DNA of 64,000 nt from Dysidea avara (Eukaryota > Porifera > Demospongiae > Dictyoceratida > Dysideidae). The translations under genes and the position numbers were made by a program. Positions 47,910 through 59,799 of the stretch are shown in pieces. The first letter of the stretch is position 1. Each line of letters opens with the position of its first letter. Under the pieces are notes generated by a model. The model was not told the origin of the DNA. It worked only from the letters and a program-made list of their open reading frames with translations, and made no database searches. Where the stretch lies: assembly GCF_963678975.1 (NCBI RefSeq), contig NC_089281.1, positions 3,609,449 to 3,673,448 on the forward strand, given 5' to 3'.

Positions 47910-49512
47910 GCTAGGTTGGTAGTCTACAATCCTTTTCATTAACATAATTTTGATTTTCTTATAGGGCAAGATCTTGGAGAAAACTACTAATGGCTTCAAA
48001 ACTATTAATAAAATGTGTATAAATGTTAATTTAATTATATAGACACATGATCTCACATGATGTTCTTAAAATCATACTAGTGTTTTGTGGGGCTGATGAG
48101 GGGTGGATGGCACAATCCCTGGCATTACTGCCCAACCAGCTGATGGTGTAGTTATATCTAGGACATTCTGCTGAAGATCCTGCTGATCATGTTCAACACC
48201 ACTGCTATAAGACCCTTTCTGCGTTTTTTTTTTAAGTTAAAAGGCACGCATTTCACCTAACTAACCCAGGTGAATGACTTCCTAGACTGGTAACATAATG
48301 CATATATTACGGATCCCTGCATGGAATTTACTTTCCGCGATTGTTATTAGGGATAAAGGCAGGAAATAATTACCTTCTAGAGTTCAATCCAATAAAGCAC
48401 AACTATTCAGCACCCATTGGACAAGAGAGATTAGGTAGGTCTATTATGCTGTTGATTGAAAATTGTGGCTTTAAAAATACAGGGAATTAAAATTAGCTAG
48501 CCTTTGTCAATATCAAAACCATTATTCTGATGTTTAAGTGACCACAGTTTGGATTGGAGGTTATTCGGAGCTTGAAATGTGTTTGCCTGTATGCAATGTG
48601 GTGTTATTGCTTCAACTCATACAAATTGTATTGAAAATATATTATTTTATTAATTAAATTGCCAGCACAAATATTCTAGTTGGCTGATAACTTTTGAGAT
48701 TATTAAGCAGCATCAGTCTATTCACTGCCGTGCTATATTGCTTTATATTTACATTCCCATAAATTATGTCTCTCCAATATATTTTTTCTCTATTGAATTG
48801 TAGCCTTATGATCACTGAAAGTTGGTAATATCTGGTTAAAAATATCACCCAAAACCAGCTACATAATACCATCCTGGTGCCTTGGCAGTATGGTATAACC
48901 AAGCCCAAAAGTGCCTTCAGTACAACCCCAAATGCTTCTAATAGATTGCTACATATAAAATATATATATTTATGCCGGGAATTTTCTGCTGACTGACTAA
49001 CTGCCTGTCTGATGCCTTCAGACAAGCACCTCCCAAGGGTAGGTAAACCAAAGAATTTTGTGGCTAATAAAAGTGATCACAACTTTAAAAAGCAATTACT
49101 AACTTTAACTTAAAATGAATTTGTTTCATTCAACAAGACCTTTACTTAATAATGCCTCAGGGAGATAAAGACAGAAATGGTAGAATTTCTGTGCAAAAAC
49201 TAATGTTAAAGGTCAAATCTGTGATGGCGCTATATCAAAAAATACATTTCATGAGGAGTGGAAAGTTTCATGGTTTTATGAATAAGTGCACAATTTGGCT
49301 AATTTTGGGGCTATGCTGCTATATTATCAAACTTGATAAGTAATACAATTTCCACTAAACCAATGAATTATGGAGCAATATCACAAATGCAGAATATTAA
49401 CACTGAGTGCTGATATTCCTTTACTCTCAGCCGTGCCACCTGACCCTTCATATAGTTCTGACCCTTCATATAGTTCTTATTTCATTCTTTAATAGTCACT
49501 CCTTCAGCTCAC
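47910..49512. other. Non-coding, no gene recognised
   Basis: Apart from the diverged dispersed-repeat copy near 48,836-49,030, only short frames without exon context are present. Confidence 0.35.
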
Positions 49513-49572
49513 CCCTTGCCATAGGCAGTGGAAATGAGGACTCCCTTGCCATAGGCAGTGGAAATGAGGACT
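49513..49572. repeat. 30-bp tandem duplication
   Basis: cccttgccataggcagtgga then aatgaggact occurs twice without difference. A second small duplication, tgacccttcatatagttc, lies just before it (about 49,440-49,476). A pair of 27-bp motif copies follows at 49,608-49,662. Confidence 0.85.
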
Positions 49573-49662
49573 GGGTCAGTATGACAACATACTTTTATTG
49601 CAAGAAAAGATCGAGATACTCTAATAGAGCATGGAACAGTCAGCTACTCTAATAGAACAGTC

Positions 49663-52118
49663 ACCTTTGCATTTCCTAAAATTGTAAATAGCTAGCTAAT
49701 TGATTAGTAGTAAAATAGTCTAAAATAGGCCCTCTGGGCTTCTAAACTATGAAATTTTTCCTGAGGGAAAGCCCCCAGACTACCAAGAATAACAACCAAC
49801 ATATCGATTCTGTTATATGCTTCAAATCCCATTGTGTAATTTCACAGCCAAAGTTGGCCTCCTACTCTCTGGTCTGCTCCACCATCCCTACGGGTCATTG
49901 CACAAATGCTGGTAGCATCTGTCTAAATAGTTACATTCATGTTGCTAGTTAAAATAATGAAGAAGTGTAATTCGTTACAATGTACTTACCTACCGCATGC
50001 ATGCAGGGTAAAAAATTATTGAGTGCAGACATGCTGTATATTTCTGAGAATACAATAATTAGTTGAAATATCTTGTACTTGAGATGTTCCTATAATGTAC
50101 AAAACAGAGCATCAACTAAAATAGCCGCAGCTCACTGATGAATATGATCAATGGTCATAGCTATAATCATACTTAAAAATAGGACCTTAATTATCAATGC
50201 ACATATACATGTTGTATACATCATTTGTTGTGGGGAGAGGGCGGGGATGGAGGCATTATTTATGACAAATGTAACAAAAAAATTCACATTCTCTTTTAAA
50301 ATGCTGTCAATTATATATTATTTTCACATTATATTGTTCAGTATTAGTATTACTTGTACCCCAAATATTTTCTGCACATAGTTTCATGCCTCTCCTTCCT
50401 TATGAACACAGAGTGATCATACATGGCACATAGTTGTTGTGCATATCAAACACCACTGTGTTACCAAAGCTGCCATTACCTTCCCAATGCACTTTAGTTT
50501 CACTACCCCAATATCACGTACATCATAGTGGTATAGCACTATAATTTTCTTGCTATAATATTCAGGAGCAGCTCCAGCTAGGGGAGTTTCTGAGGTTTCT
50601 GGAAACTGGTCAAGTGTATTCAAATGTATTTTGCACTGAAGGCACAACTAGATGTTCAAATCAAGATAAGAGCAGTCAATCACTTTAATAAAGCAGTCAC
50701 ACTATTCAAAGAAGCAGTGTAGCAAGCTATGCAGCTATAAATAAGGATTTTTATGTAGTCTATCAGTGATATTAATACATAAGCAATTATTCTCAGCAGG
50801 CAGTTGGTCTTCACTTCACCAATAGTCTAGCTGCACTATTATCACTTAGTGAAGTTAACATAAACATCTTTAGTGGGACCATGTGTCCCACAGGCCTTTG
50901 TAAGGCCTTCTGGTATACAGGCTCTGCCTTTACCAAGTACTTCAATCATAACAATCATAATGATTATTATCAATTTTTGTCAAATGACAAGTGTTACACA
51001 GAAGGCTGGGCCTGCAAATGTGCTCCCCACAAGTACATACAAAAAACAGAACAAAAGATACTAGGACAACACACTAATGCAGAAGCAATACAAGTAAACA
51101 GAAAAAGATACCAATACACTAACACAAAACACCACAAAAGAAATACAAAACAACAGTTAAAAAAGAAATCGTTTGAGGGTAGCACGGAATGAATTGATAT
51201 TGGTTGTCTGTAAGATAGGTGCAGGTATGTTGTTCTATAGAAAAGGTGATTTAATGAAAAAAGAGTAATGATAAGGGTTGATGGTGGATGTTGAGATGCC
51301 CACTAGTTTTGCTCCTGATCAGAAACCAGTCACCAAAAATCCTGGAGCCACCAATAATATTGTTATATAATTACATTTTAAAATAAAATTTCTGTGTATC
51401 ATCACTTTATAGTAGTTCACATTAATGTACATTAGAAAAATAAAATTATGGGAACAAGTGTACTTGCATTTAGTAACAGGTGCTGATACTGTAAGTCCTA
51501 ATAAATGGTGACCTCAGGACTATTTAAAAAGCCTGTCTTTTGGATCTTCACCAACTTGACTCTGGATTATATAATATACAGGTGCAAGTTTCACTGTATT
51601 ATACATATAGACATAAATACAACTGCCTGTGTACAGAGAGTGGCTAAATTCTTAGCTTGTTTGTGTTTCAAATTCCTTTTGTTTCAGTAAACTTTGCTGG
51701 CTCCTCAAAATAGTGGCATTTTGAGCAGCATGAATGGCTGGCTGCTCTAGACATTTAAAAATTGTTACTTATCCTTTTAGTATCACATGGTGTTAAATGA
51801 CCATTTAAATAATGCATGCAAGTAATCATGGTTGGATGCTTGTGATACATGTGTCATTCAGCACTACTTGGCATAACAATATATTGTTACACGTATGTAC
51901 ATTTCAGTTTCAGATCTGTGTACAGTTTCATAAATATACAACAGCATAATAAACTATCGTATAAGTCAAGACTGTGCAGATGTGTTAAGACACACCTCAC
52001 ATAGGCAACTTATATTAGTATATACAGTATTTTGCAAATTATTAAGTACAATTGGAGTAGAATAGCTTAGCTATTTATGTAGCCATAGCTAGAGGAACTT
52101 GTAGTTTTCTAAATAAAC
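49663..52118. other. Non-coding; fragments of element cores
   Basis: At 50,660-50,860 the core shared with the hAT MITEs is seen (motif pair, agtgtagcaagctatg, aaggatttttatgtagt). At about 50,870-51,060 a segment with cccacaggcctttgtaaggc and gcctgcaaatgtgctcccca resembles LINE 3' ends. No gene recognised. Confidence 0.35.
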
Positions 52119-52168
52119 ATGGCCACTAATCAGACACAGCCAGTGAATGAAAATGAATGAAAATGAAT
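52119..52168 (+). pseudogene. Candidate first exon of gene B, broken by a 10-bp duplication
   Basis: ATG in good context (aacATGGCC) opens MATNQTQPVNENE and then meets TGA. The 10-bp string gaatgaaaat is present twice in tandem. With a single copy the exon would be open and end in phase 1 at a GTAAGC donor, which is what the exon at 53,371 needs. It resembles gene A's candidate exon in size and MA-N start. The link is inference. Confidence 0.3.
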
Positions 52169-52210
52169 GTAAGCATAAAAATTATTATGGTATTAATTCT
52201 CCATAATATA

Positions 52211-52736
52211 TGTGACCGGATTTCATATAACAAGGCTTCCACACACACAAAATCAAACTTACGATTTTACCAGAAATGGATTGCTGGTCTAATACACTAT
52301 CATATTTCACACTATACTTCCTTCAGCACTGGCAAGTCTGGTTTATGTAGCAACTTTCTTCCGACCCTGTCAAAGCCACGAGTGTGAGATTGGCACCATT
52401 AAATGGCCATGGCTTTGTGATAATGGTGTATAGTGAGCTGGGACTTCACAGAGAGCTCGCCAATAGTGTTCTCAGTCAATTTGGAGTAATTTGAGGGCCA
52501 TGGAGGGCCATGGAGGGCCATGGAGAGCCCAAACTTGGCCTCTGGATTCCAATTTTGGGTATCAGAAATGTATACACCCACTCAGTGATAGCTAGTGAAC
52601 AGATGAACAATTGGTACAAATTTTGTTTGCACAGCTGTAGGCACTGGGAAGTTATTACACAATGATTCCTTAAAATCGCCATATCTCCTAACAAAGCTTT
52701 GTGCGTCGAAACCTTGTTTTGTCAAATTCAGTCACA
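52211..52736. mobile_element. TGTGACCGG-end MITE, complete
   Basis: The ends TGTGACCGGATTTCATATAA (then caaggcttcc) and an inverse ending gtcaaattcagtcaca are flanked by TA on both sides. The interior has three gagggccatg repeats. It lies in the presumed first intron of gene B. Confidence 0.65.
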
Positions 52737-53370
52737 TAATATGTATTATAATGTGTGTGTATGGCTATATCTGCAGCTCTACATGTATGCATGTAGTCAT
52801 TATATGTCTGTAGAAGCTATAATTTAGAAGGAAATTAGTTAATTAAATAGAGTATACTTGATTGGATCTCCTTCAGAATTTTTGTGAGCTATACATTGGT
52901 ATATATTCAATGGTATACGTATGTAGGTTCCTAGATTATAGCTTATCCTGAATCAGGCAGGCTTCCAGCTATAGAAGTTGGCTGTATCTCAACTGCATTA
53001 TACTCTAAAGAGGAAAGAGCTATAGAACCACTGGAAAACATTTTAACTATCAGTAGTTTGATTTTGTATATACATAAATATTTTGAATGAAGTCATTGAT
53101 GAAGTTTTCTCTTTCAGTGTTTGTAGAAGTTTCCTTGCGTTTGCTACAAATGCACCTATATTGTTCGAGGATGAATAAAGTATGTTTAATTCATTCTAGA
53201 CATAAAAAATAACTTTATGTCAAACGCTTTGAATAATAAAATATAAAGCAGATTTCACAAAGAAATTCTAGGTACAGAGTAATCAATAGATTCTAAGGGC
53301 AATGCATTATTTTGTACTTAGCCATACACGGTGCATATAATATCTATTCTACATTACATTCCTTATACAG

Positions 53371-56300
53371 ATCAGCCGCCAGCACATCCAGATGAAACAC
53401 CTCCTACGTATCTTCCTTGCTATAATGTTCCTATAGCTACTGCATCTCAATCACATGGTGCTCCACCTCACCACATCACTCCTACCATTACACCACCGCC
53501 ACCACCACCACCACCACCACCACCACCACCACCACCACCACCACCACCACCACCACCACCACCACCACCACCACCACCACCACCACCACCACCACCACCA
53601 CCACCACCACCACCACCACCACCACCACCACCACCACCACCACCACCACCACCACCACCTCAGCACACAGATACTACTTTACTGGTAGGGAACAGGAATC
53701 AACCACTGGCATCTTTGACTTCACAACAAAGTGGCTTCAATAAGCAGGTTAAAATAAAGCACATGTGCACCATCAGCATAAAGTTTACACACATGCACAC
53801 ATTCTAGTTTAAATTTAAAATGACCATAATGACTTGGTTTTCAGACTGCAAAACTTACCATACCATGCTGTAATTATACATAATGGGTATATATATATGT
53901 AGGTCAGTACCACTAAGTTACTTCCAGGGCCGCCCAGAGAAATTAAGGGGCCCAGGCAGGGCAAAGAGTTAAAGTGGGGCCCTTCACCCAAGTTGTAAGG
54001 TGAAGACCAAAAAAAAAAAAAAAAAAAAAAGGTCACAATCTGCTGGCAATGACAATAACTACCCATCACCAACCATATCTCCTTATCTATAAGCTTGCTA
54101 CACTGCTCCTCTGAAGAATACTGTGACTGCTCTATTAGAGTATTTAGATCTGACTGCTCTATTAGAGTATATCGATCTTTTAAACAGGTATTCAGGGGGC
54201 CCCTTTCAGGCTGGGGCCCGGGGCAAAATGTCCCAGTTGCCCCCCCCCCCCCCCCCTGTGGGCGGCCCTGGTTACTTCATAACATCATTCATTATACTGT
54301 AGTATGAACTTTCAGCATATAATGAAGCTACTCAACCCCACACCATTGTTACCCCATTACTAACTGGCCCAGATGATAGTAACAGTGATTATAGTGATGT
54401 TGTACCTGTATTGAACTGGAGGTCACCACAGGCAACCTGGAAGCCACAACAAAGTGTTCGTAGTAACCAGGTTAGAAATTTGCTTTGTGATATACAATCC
54501 CAAACTATAAGACAGAGTCTTTGTTTCATAGTTATAACCAGTTTTAATGGTGGGATTGAATGTTTTGCACATTGTATGTATAGTGACTTGATACTAGGTA
54601 GATACATTGTAGCTATATATACGGCATATTGGTAGTAGCGTAAAATGCATGTATTTAATTGTATCCACATTAATGTTTAATATTACAGTATGCCGTGTAT
54701 ACTGTAGTATTAAACATTAATGTGGATACAATTAAATACATGCATGTTACACATATAATAGTAATGACATTGGCAACACTATATTATATTGGTCATGATG
54801 TTGTACAGAAGTCTGTATGTTTACTGTATTATACTCTTTGTATTCTGCTGCAGGGATCATGGAGAATAAGCAGCCAGGTAAAATTGCATGTTCAGTAACT
54901 GTGTAACAGATGCATATGCATATATAGACTCTATTTAGGCTGTTTTGGGTGGGTAATAAATTTCATATACTCCACCTTGTTTTCTAATATACTCCACGCC
55001 TTCAAGCACAATATAACATATGCTCAAAATCGGGTTTGTCCAATCGCTATGCGTTGTTCACGTGCAGTGATTTAACGAGCGCGATTATTTAGTCACGTGA
55101 GGACGCATAGTTGCTATGGCGCTATTATTATCGTAAGAAAACCAGCCGCTTTAGCCGAGCCTACAGCAGAAACAGCCATGGATGAGGTAAGTAATCTGAG
55201 TGTAATGTGAAATAGAGTCTAAAGCAGTTATACGGGCACAATGTGGAGTCTATGAAATTTATAAACCCTCAGGCCCTTAGTAGCGCCCTCGCTTCGCTCG
55301 TGCGCTACAGCCCGGGCCTTCAGGTTTATAAATTTCATAGACTCCACATTGTGCCCGTATAACTATTATATAGACAGGGGCAGATCCAGGGGGGGGGGGG
55401 GGGGGGCTTTGGGGGCTGAAGTCCCCCCCCCCTTCACTTTTAGGCTTTACTTGATCAATATGCTGAGTATTATAATGAAATTTTGTCTTAGCATAATTAT
55501 ATGATCACTAATAATACAAATACTCATAAAACCACCTTATAAACATCTTTCCAAGGTATTATCAGTGGATTTATGCTAAAGTTTATGCAACAAGGACCCA
55601 GATCAGCATTGGAGGTGTACAAGATCGAGATACTCTAATAGAGCAGCCAGCTAACTACTCTAATAGAACATTCACTGGAAACATATAGTTGGTTCTGTTA
55701 TGAAATTTTTCCAAATCTGCCTGCACCTATACATACAATGAAGTGTATTGGTCTGTTTAAAGGGCTTCATTCATCTACTTGTGTAGTTAATATGTATGGC
55801 AATACTAAATTCAGGTACACAATTTCCATTGAAAATGCTCTCAGATTCAATCTTGTATTGTTCAAATTTCCACTTTCAACGTCATTATTCTAACATGCAC
55901 CTATTCAGTGTTGTGCAATTGTGAGAGGGTGCATCATGTACTTGGTTGTCTGTACCTACCCAAACTTTTCCATTAACAAAATGCCTCAGAGAGCCATCCA
56001 TACCTATAATCTAAAGGCATTATATAAAATATCTACAGGCAGAAAATATTATGAATTTTATGTAGAAATGTCTCCAAATTGTACATAATCTTATCTATCT
56101 ATCTATCTATCTACCTATATATCTATCTATCAGCTATCTATCTAAAACTGCTTCTAAAAATTGAGTACTAAAACTAGAGCTGAACCACTTAGAATCCATT
56201 TGTAAATAGTAGATGTATTCTGTTATCAATGATTCGTCTTATACTAGAGTACTTTTGATTGCTCTATTATAATACATTTGACTGCTTATTAATCTCTGCT

Positions 56301-56846
56301 CTTCATATAGATCTTTTTCTTGTGGTTACATGTGAAGTCTTGTTTCTCATTGTCCACTCAGTGCAACTTTCCTGTGAGCTATACCGTAACTATACTGCAT
56401 GACACTGCTCTTGTCATTTTTCTGCACCTTTGTACTGCTAATTGGCTTTGATAGTTCTTATACTGCTATCATAAGTCAACAAGATAAACTCCATGAGAGA
56501 TTGCTGGAATACTCTTTCCTATGCTCCTGAGTATCTATGTAGCAATGCTTAGTATTTTAATTATGTGTTTCATAGTGATACGTATACTGTAATTACACAC
56601 ATATGTGTACTTGTTTAGGATATTAAAATTATCGTATTTCTATTACAGGCATTCTTTGTATATGATGAAAGAAAGAAGATGGTCCTAAGGAATCTTTCAG
56701 CTGCTTTTAATTGTTGTGCTGTGGTGATGTATGCCATCATGGCGATAATTATTTTGGTAGTTGTATTAGTGCAAAGGAATTATTGTTCAACCCAACATGC
56801 ATGCAAAATGCATTATATATATGCAACAGTTATACCAAGGGAATGA
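53371..56846 (+). CDS. Gene B: PPxY/polyproline membrane protein, paralogue of gene A
   Basis: Exons 53,371-53,747, 54,303-54,470, 54,854-54,877 and 56,649-56,846 are bounded by acag/gtag/gcag acceptors and gttaaa/gttaga/gtaaaa donors, with the same phases as gene A (phase 1 entry, then phase 0). The first exon has PPTY near a 56-proline run. The second and third are Ser/Asp-rich (TGPDDSNSDYSDVV). The last starts AFFVYDERKKMVLRN, like AYHTDDKKEKNRYRS of gene A, and has a membrane span (CCAVVMYAIMAIIILVVVLV) before a TGA. The exon for the first membrane span is missing. Its decayed relative can be seen at about 56,400-56,465, where CTGCTAATTGGCTTTGAT aligns with gene A but the donor is ataagt. 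A candidate AATAAA is at 57,111. The locus may yield a one-span protein or be a pseudogene. Confidence 0.5.
53493..53660 (+). repeat. (CCA)n microsatellite coding 56 prolines
   Basis: 168 bp of CCA, with one CCG and a final CCT, in frame inside the first recognised exon of gene B. Codons are almost invariant, as expected for slippage expansion rather than selected codon mixing. The His and Trp frames on this stretch are shadows. Confidence 0.95.
53925..54270. mobile_element. hAT MITE with CAGGGCCGCCCA ends
   Basis: GTTACTTC flanks both sides (53,917-53,924 and 54,271-54,278), an 8-bp duplication typical of hAT. The ends CAGGGCCGCCCA and TGGGCGGCCCTG are exact inverses. It contains an A-run of 22 next to ggtcacaat, two 27-bp motif copies (54,125-54,178) and a C17 run. 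It sits in an intron of gene B. Confidence 0.9.
54645..54745. repeat. Near-perfect 101-bp palindrome in gene B intron
   Basis: Two 47-bp arms, from ATGCATGTATTTAATTG inward to acagtat, with a 7-bp loop and a single mismatch between arms. It may be a tiny MITE or, if transcribed with gene B, a hairpin RNA precursor. Confidence 0.85.
55178..55186 (+). promoter_or_regulatory. Candidate internal promoter and first exon (ATGGATGAG / GTAAGT)
   Basis: A strong start context (cagccATGGATGAG) is followed at once by GTAAGT. The preceding 130 bp hold two cacgtg E-box-like sites and several CpG. The 9-nt phase-0 exon could splice to 56,649 to make a short single-span form of gene B. This is not proven, and it could start an unrelated transcript. 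Confidence 0.35.
55227..55363. mobile_element. Foldback MITE with cgcttcgctcg loop
   Basis: gttatacgggcacaatgtgg at the left and its inverse at the right, with tttataaacc(t)c pairs inside. The arms are about 60 bp, with a tight GC-rich loop. Same architecture as 32,565-32,718 but a different arm sequence. Confidence 0.8.
55380..56648. other. Gene B last intron: G-run element, motif copies, (TATC)n
   Basis: A hAT-like left end (aggggcagatccagg followed by about 20 G) is at 55,380. A motif pair is at 55,622-55,680 and a tatc microsatellite at about 56,092-56,145. The decayed first-span exon of gene B is at about 56,400-56,465. Confidence 0.45.
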
Positions 56847-59036
56847 GTGCTTTGTCTGATATATACACATGAGCACTTGGGCCGTACTATAATGGTCGTG
56901 ACTGGATGGTTTAAGACTGTGTGATCAGTGCAAAATATGTAGCATGGAAAAATGCACTACTAACTTAACTTGCTACAGCTATATAATTTATGTGAGAAAT
57001 CAAAGTCTTAATGCCTTATTTTACATACGAAGGAATGCAGACCAAAGGAATCATTTCTGATTGGCTTGATGGTTTAACGCAATAGCAAAAAAAACCCTCC
57101 ATTTTAAAACAATAAACAAAATAAAAAGGAACATGTCTACATCCTATTAGACTATAATGAAGTATCATACAGTATGGTAGTTATAAGGGAGGTTTGAGAA
57201 GGCACTTTCTCACAAAAGCAATATTGACCAGAAACCATGCACACACCCTCACAATACCCTTAATTCATGGTACCTTGGCAGTAGTGGTAGGTATAGTCAA
57301 GCATTTTGGAAAACCTTGCTTAGTCTTTTGACTGCAAAATTTGTAGCATCACTTTTGTCAAGACCAACACAATTTTTACAGCTCCAATCATTGACACGTG
57401 ATCACTGTTGTAGTGACTTAACATTGACAATAATATGATCCTATCCATTTTAGGTAACATACGTACTAAAAATTTGACTAATCATTCAAAAATGTAACAT
57501 GTCAATTGTTGTTATGAAACAGTGATCTACTGTTGCATGGATGGGTAAAGAAATTTTGATAACTGGTTGCCAGTCTAGACTTTTGTGATGGCAGGGCCTA
57601 TATACATAGCATATTAACTTAAAAGTATGTACAAAAAGGCACACCAATAGCACACAAAACATGGGGGTCGAAGGGTATGCCCCGAAAATTAGACCCTCTG
57701 AGATTGACGTTTGAGAGTGATTTCAGAAAACATTATATTAAAATGTACATGCCTGACACAATGGTGAGTGCTTTATTAGGGTGAGTACTCTATTAGGGTG
57801 AGTGCTTTATTAGGGTATCTTCATCTTGCTTAACTAGTTTCTGAAAACTTCTCAGAAACCTCCCTGGAACTGGACTGTTAATTGCTATAACTTTGTTTAT
57901 GCAATACATCTAAAACAGTCCAATGTTAACTTCCAAAATCTCAATTCAATCACCATGGCCAGTATTTAATGAGGCATGGAGTATAATGTATGTAGTTGAG
58001 GCATGGAGTTGCCTCACCCATGCTGATTGAATTGAGAAGCTAACATTGGACATTTTTAGGATAAACAAAGTTATAGCAAATCAACAAAATGGTGGGTGTG
58101 ATTTGTTGATTGTAGCTAACTATTCTCTTAGCCTACATGCCTCTAAGGTACTTCACCAATAACTGGCAGTACAATAAACTGAAGCCTTTTTCTCCAGACA
58201 GAAGACCTGCATGTCTAAGCATATTTTCAAATGTAGTGGGTGATCTTTGAATATGGACTCTCAAAATCGCCGCATTGCGGTAATGGTTGTCACCGATCTC
58301 TTCACATAGAGACTACATTACAGCAATGAAGAACACATGTATTGGGTGGCTGCTCTGTTACAGGATACATATCATCAAGAGTTCATAATATAAAGAGGGA
58401 GGGAGAGTGTCCAACACTGGTCAAAACACACTGCATTCAAAGATTGCATCATATCCTGAATATTTCAGTATACTTCAGTATAATTCCATACAAATTCGTC
58501 ACCTGGCTTCACCTACTGAAGAGCGTTGATAGGTGTTGATTTATTAAAGGGAAGCATTCTTAGTGCTTTGCTTTAATAGAATTAACACCCTTTCAGTAGT
58601 GATTTAATAAGCTTTGGTGCTGATAGTTATTGTTGTTATTGTTATTATCTACTTTACCAGTTAGGCACTGGAGGGTGTACACAGAAGGCAGAGCCTGTTC
58701 GAGGTGTTTGCTCATAGCCTAGGAGCCTAAGCGAAAATCTTCATTGTACAATCTTTGAACACAGTGTGTTTTGACCTGGTAATACAGTGTTGGATACTCT
58801 CTTTATATTATGAACTCTTGATATCATCATAACCAAGTTTTACACTGCTTAAGTACTGAACTTTCTAAACTTTTAACTGATGGTCTCAGTTTATACTGAC
58901 TTGCCTGGATTGCAAGCTACAGTAGTGACCCTCCACAGGCTACAATTTCCCCCTTCTCCTTACCACCCCATATCGCCCTGACATTGTCCTTTGCAATGAG
59001 ATAAGTAACTCATTTGCCCTGTTATATAGAACTAAC
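56847..59036. other. Non-coding with two inverted-repeat elements
   Basis: An element at about 57,882-58,082 has arms attgctataactttgttta and tcccaatgttaact-type inner pairs. A second at 58,366-58,832 has arms atcaagagttcataatataa / ttatattatgaactcttgat enclosing a sequence with a LINE-like tail (gttattgttattatctac). Three motif copies in a row occur at 57,766-57,826 with gtgagtgctttattaggg variants. Confidence 0.5.
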
Positions 59037-59300
59037 ATGTTCCTTGGACACAGCTGTATCTGCAAGGGATCACAAGCAGAGAAAAAAAACGAATACCAGG
59101 AATTGTTGTCTGAATTTTATCACCTGAAAATATCTTCAATTAAGTGCTTTAGGCCACATCTTGCTTTCCTCTTTATCGTCTTTTTAAAATGTGTCAACTT
59201 TATTCAGAATGAGCTCAAATCCAGATACAGACATATTTGTGATTTGGCAGCTGGAGTACCAGTTTTTTCTTTGGAAGAATCCTCTTAGGAAGAGATAGCC
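59037..59300 (+). pseudogene. LINE C-terminal fragment
   Basis: The frame contains EKKNEYQELLSEFYHLKISS and RYRHICDLAAGV. The first matches in pattern the NKVEYLQLLAEFDSD segment near the end of the LINE at 59,800-62,310. It is probably the tail of a separate copy of the same LINE type. Confidence 0.4.
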
Positions 59301-59799
59301 CAGAATGGTTAGGGGAATGTTAAGTGTTGACCTTTATTATGTATATAGTTAAGCTTTTATTTTTAATTGTATTTCCTTGCCACACCCATAATTAAACCCC
59401 ATCTGTGGCTGTGTGTGCCCGAGGACCCACTCACCTTACTTATGGACATATATTACATTCTATTCATCACTAATAATGTTGGTTTTCTCAGGCTACGTAA
59501 GAATATACAGTCAAGTACAGATAACTAGTTTTGTTAGTGTTGTTCGAACTCATAATAAAGTGCTTAGGTGCTACTACACTGCTGCCACCAAATAACTAAT
59601 GAAATGTGCAGAAATGAATGGGACTTCCGAAAGAATCCTTGCCAGCCAGAAAGTAGGCACACAAGAGGCTTCAACCCTCATATAGCTTGGAGCCTCCCTT
59701 TGATTCTGAAGTAGCTAAATGACTCTGAATACTTAGTTATATTCAAACGACTCAGTTTCCTATGGGAATCTTTTACCATCATGGGTTAGCGAGTCAATA

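Noticed and set aside
53451..53688. Poly-Trp and poly-His open frames
   Set aside because: Shadows of the CCA repeat; only the polyproline frame is continuous with a spliced exon.
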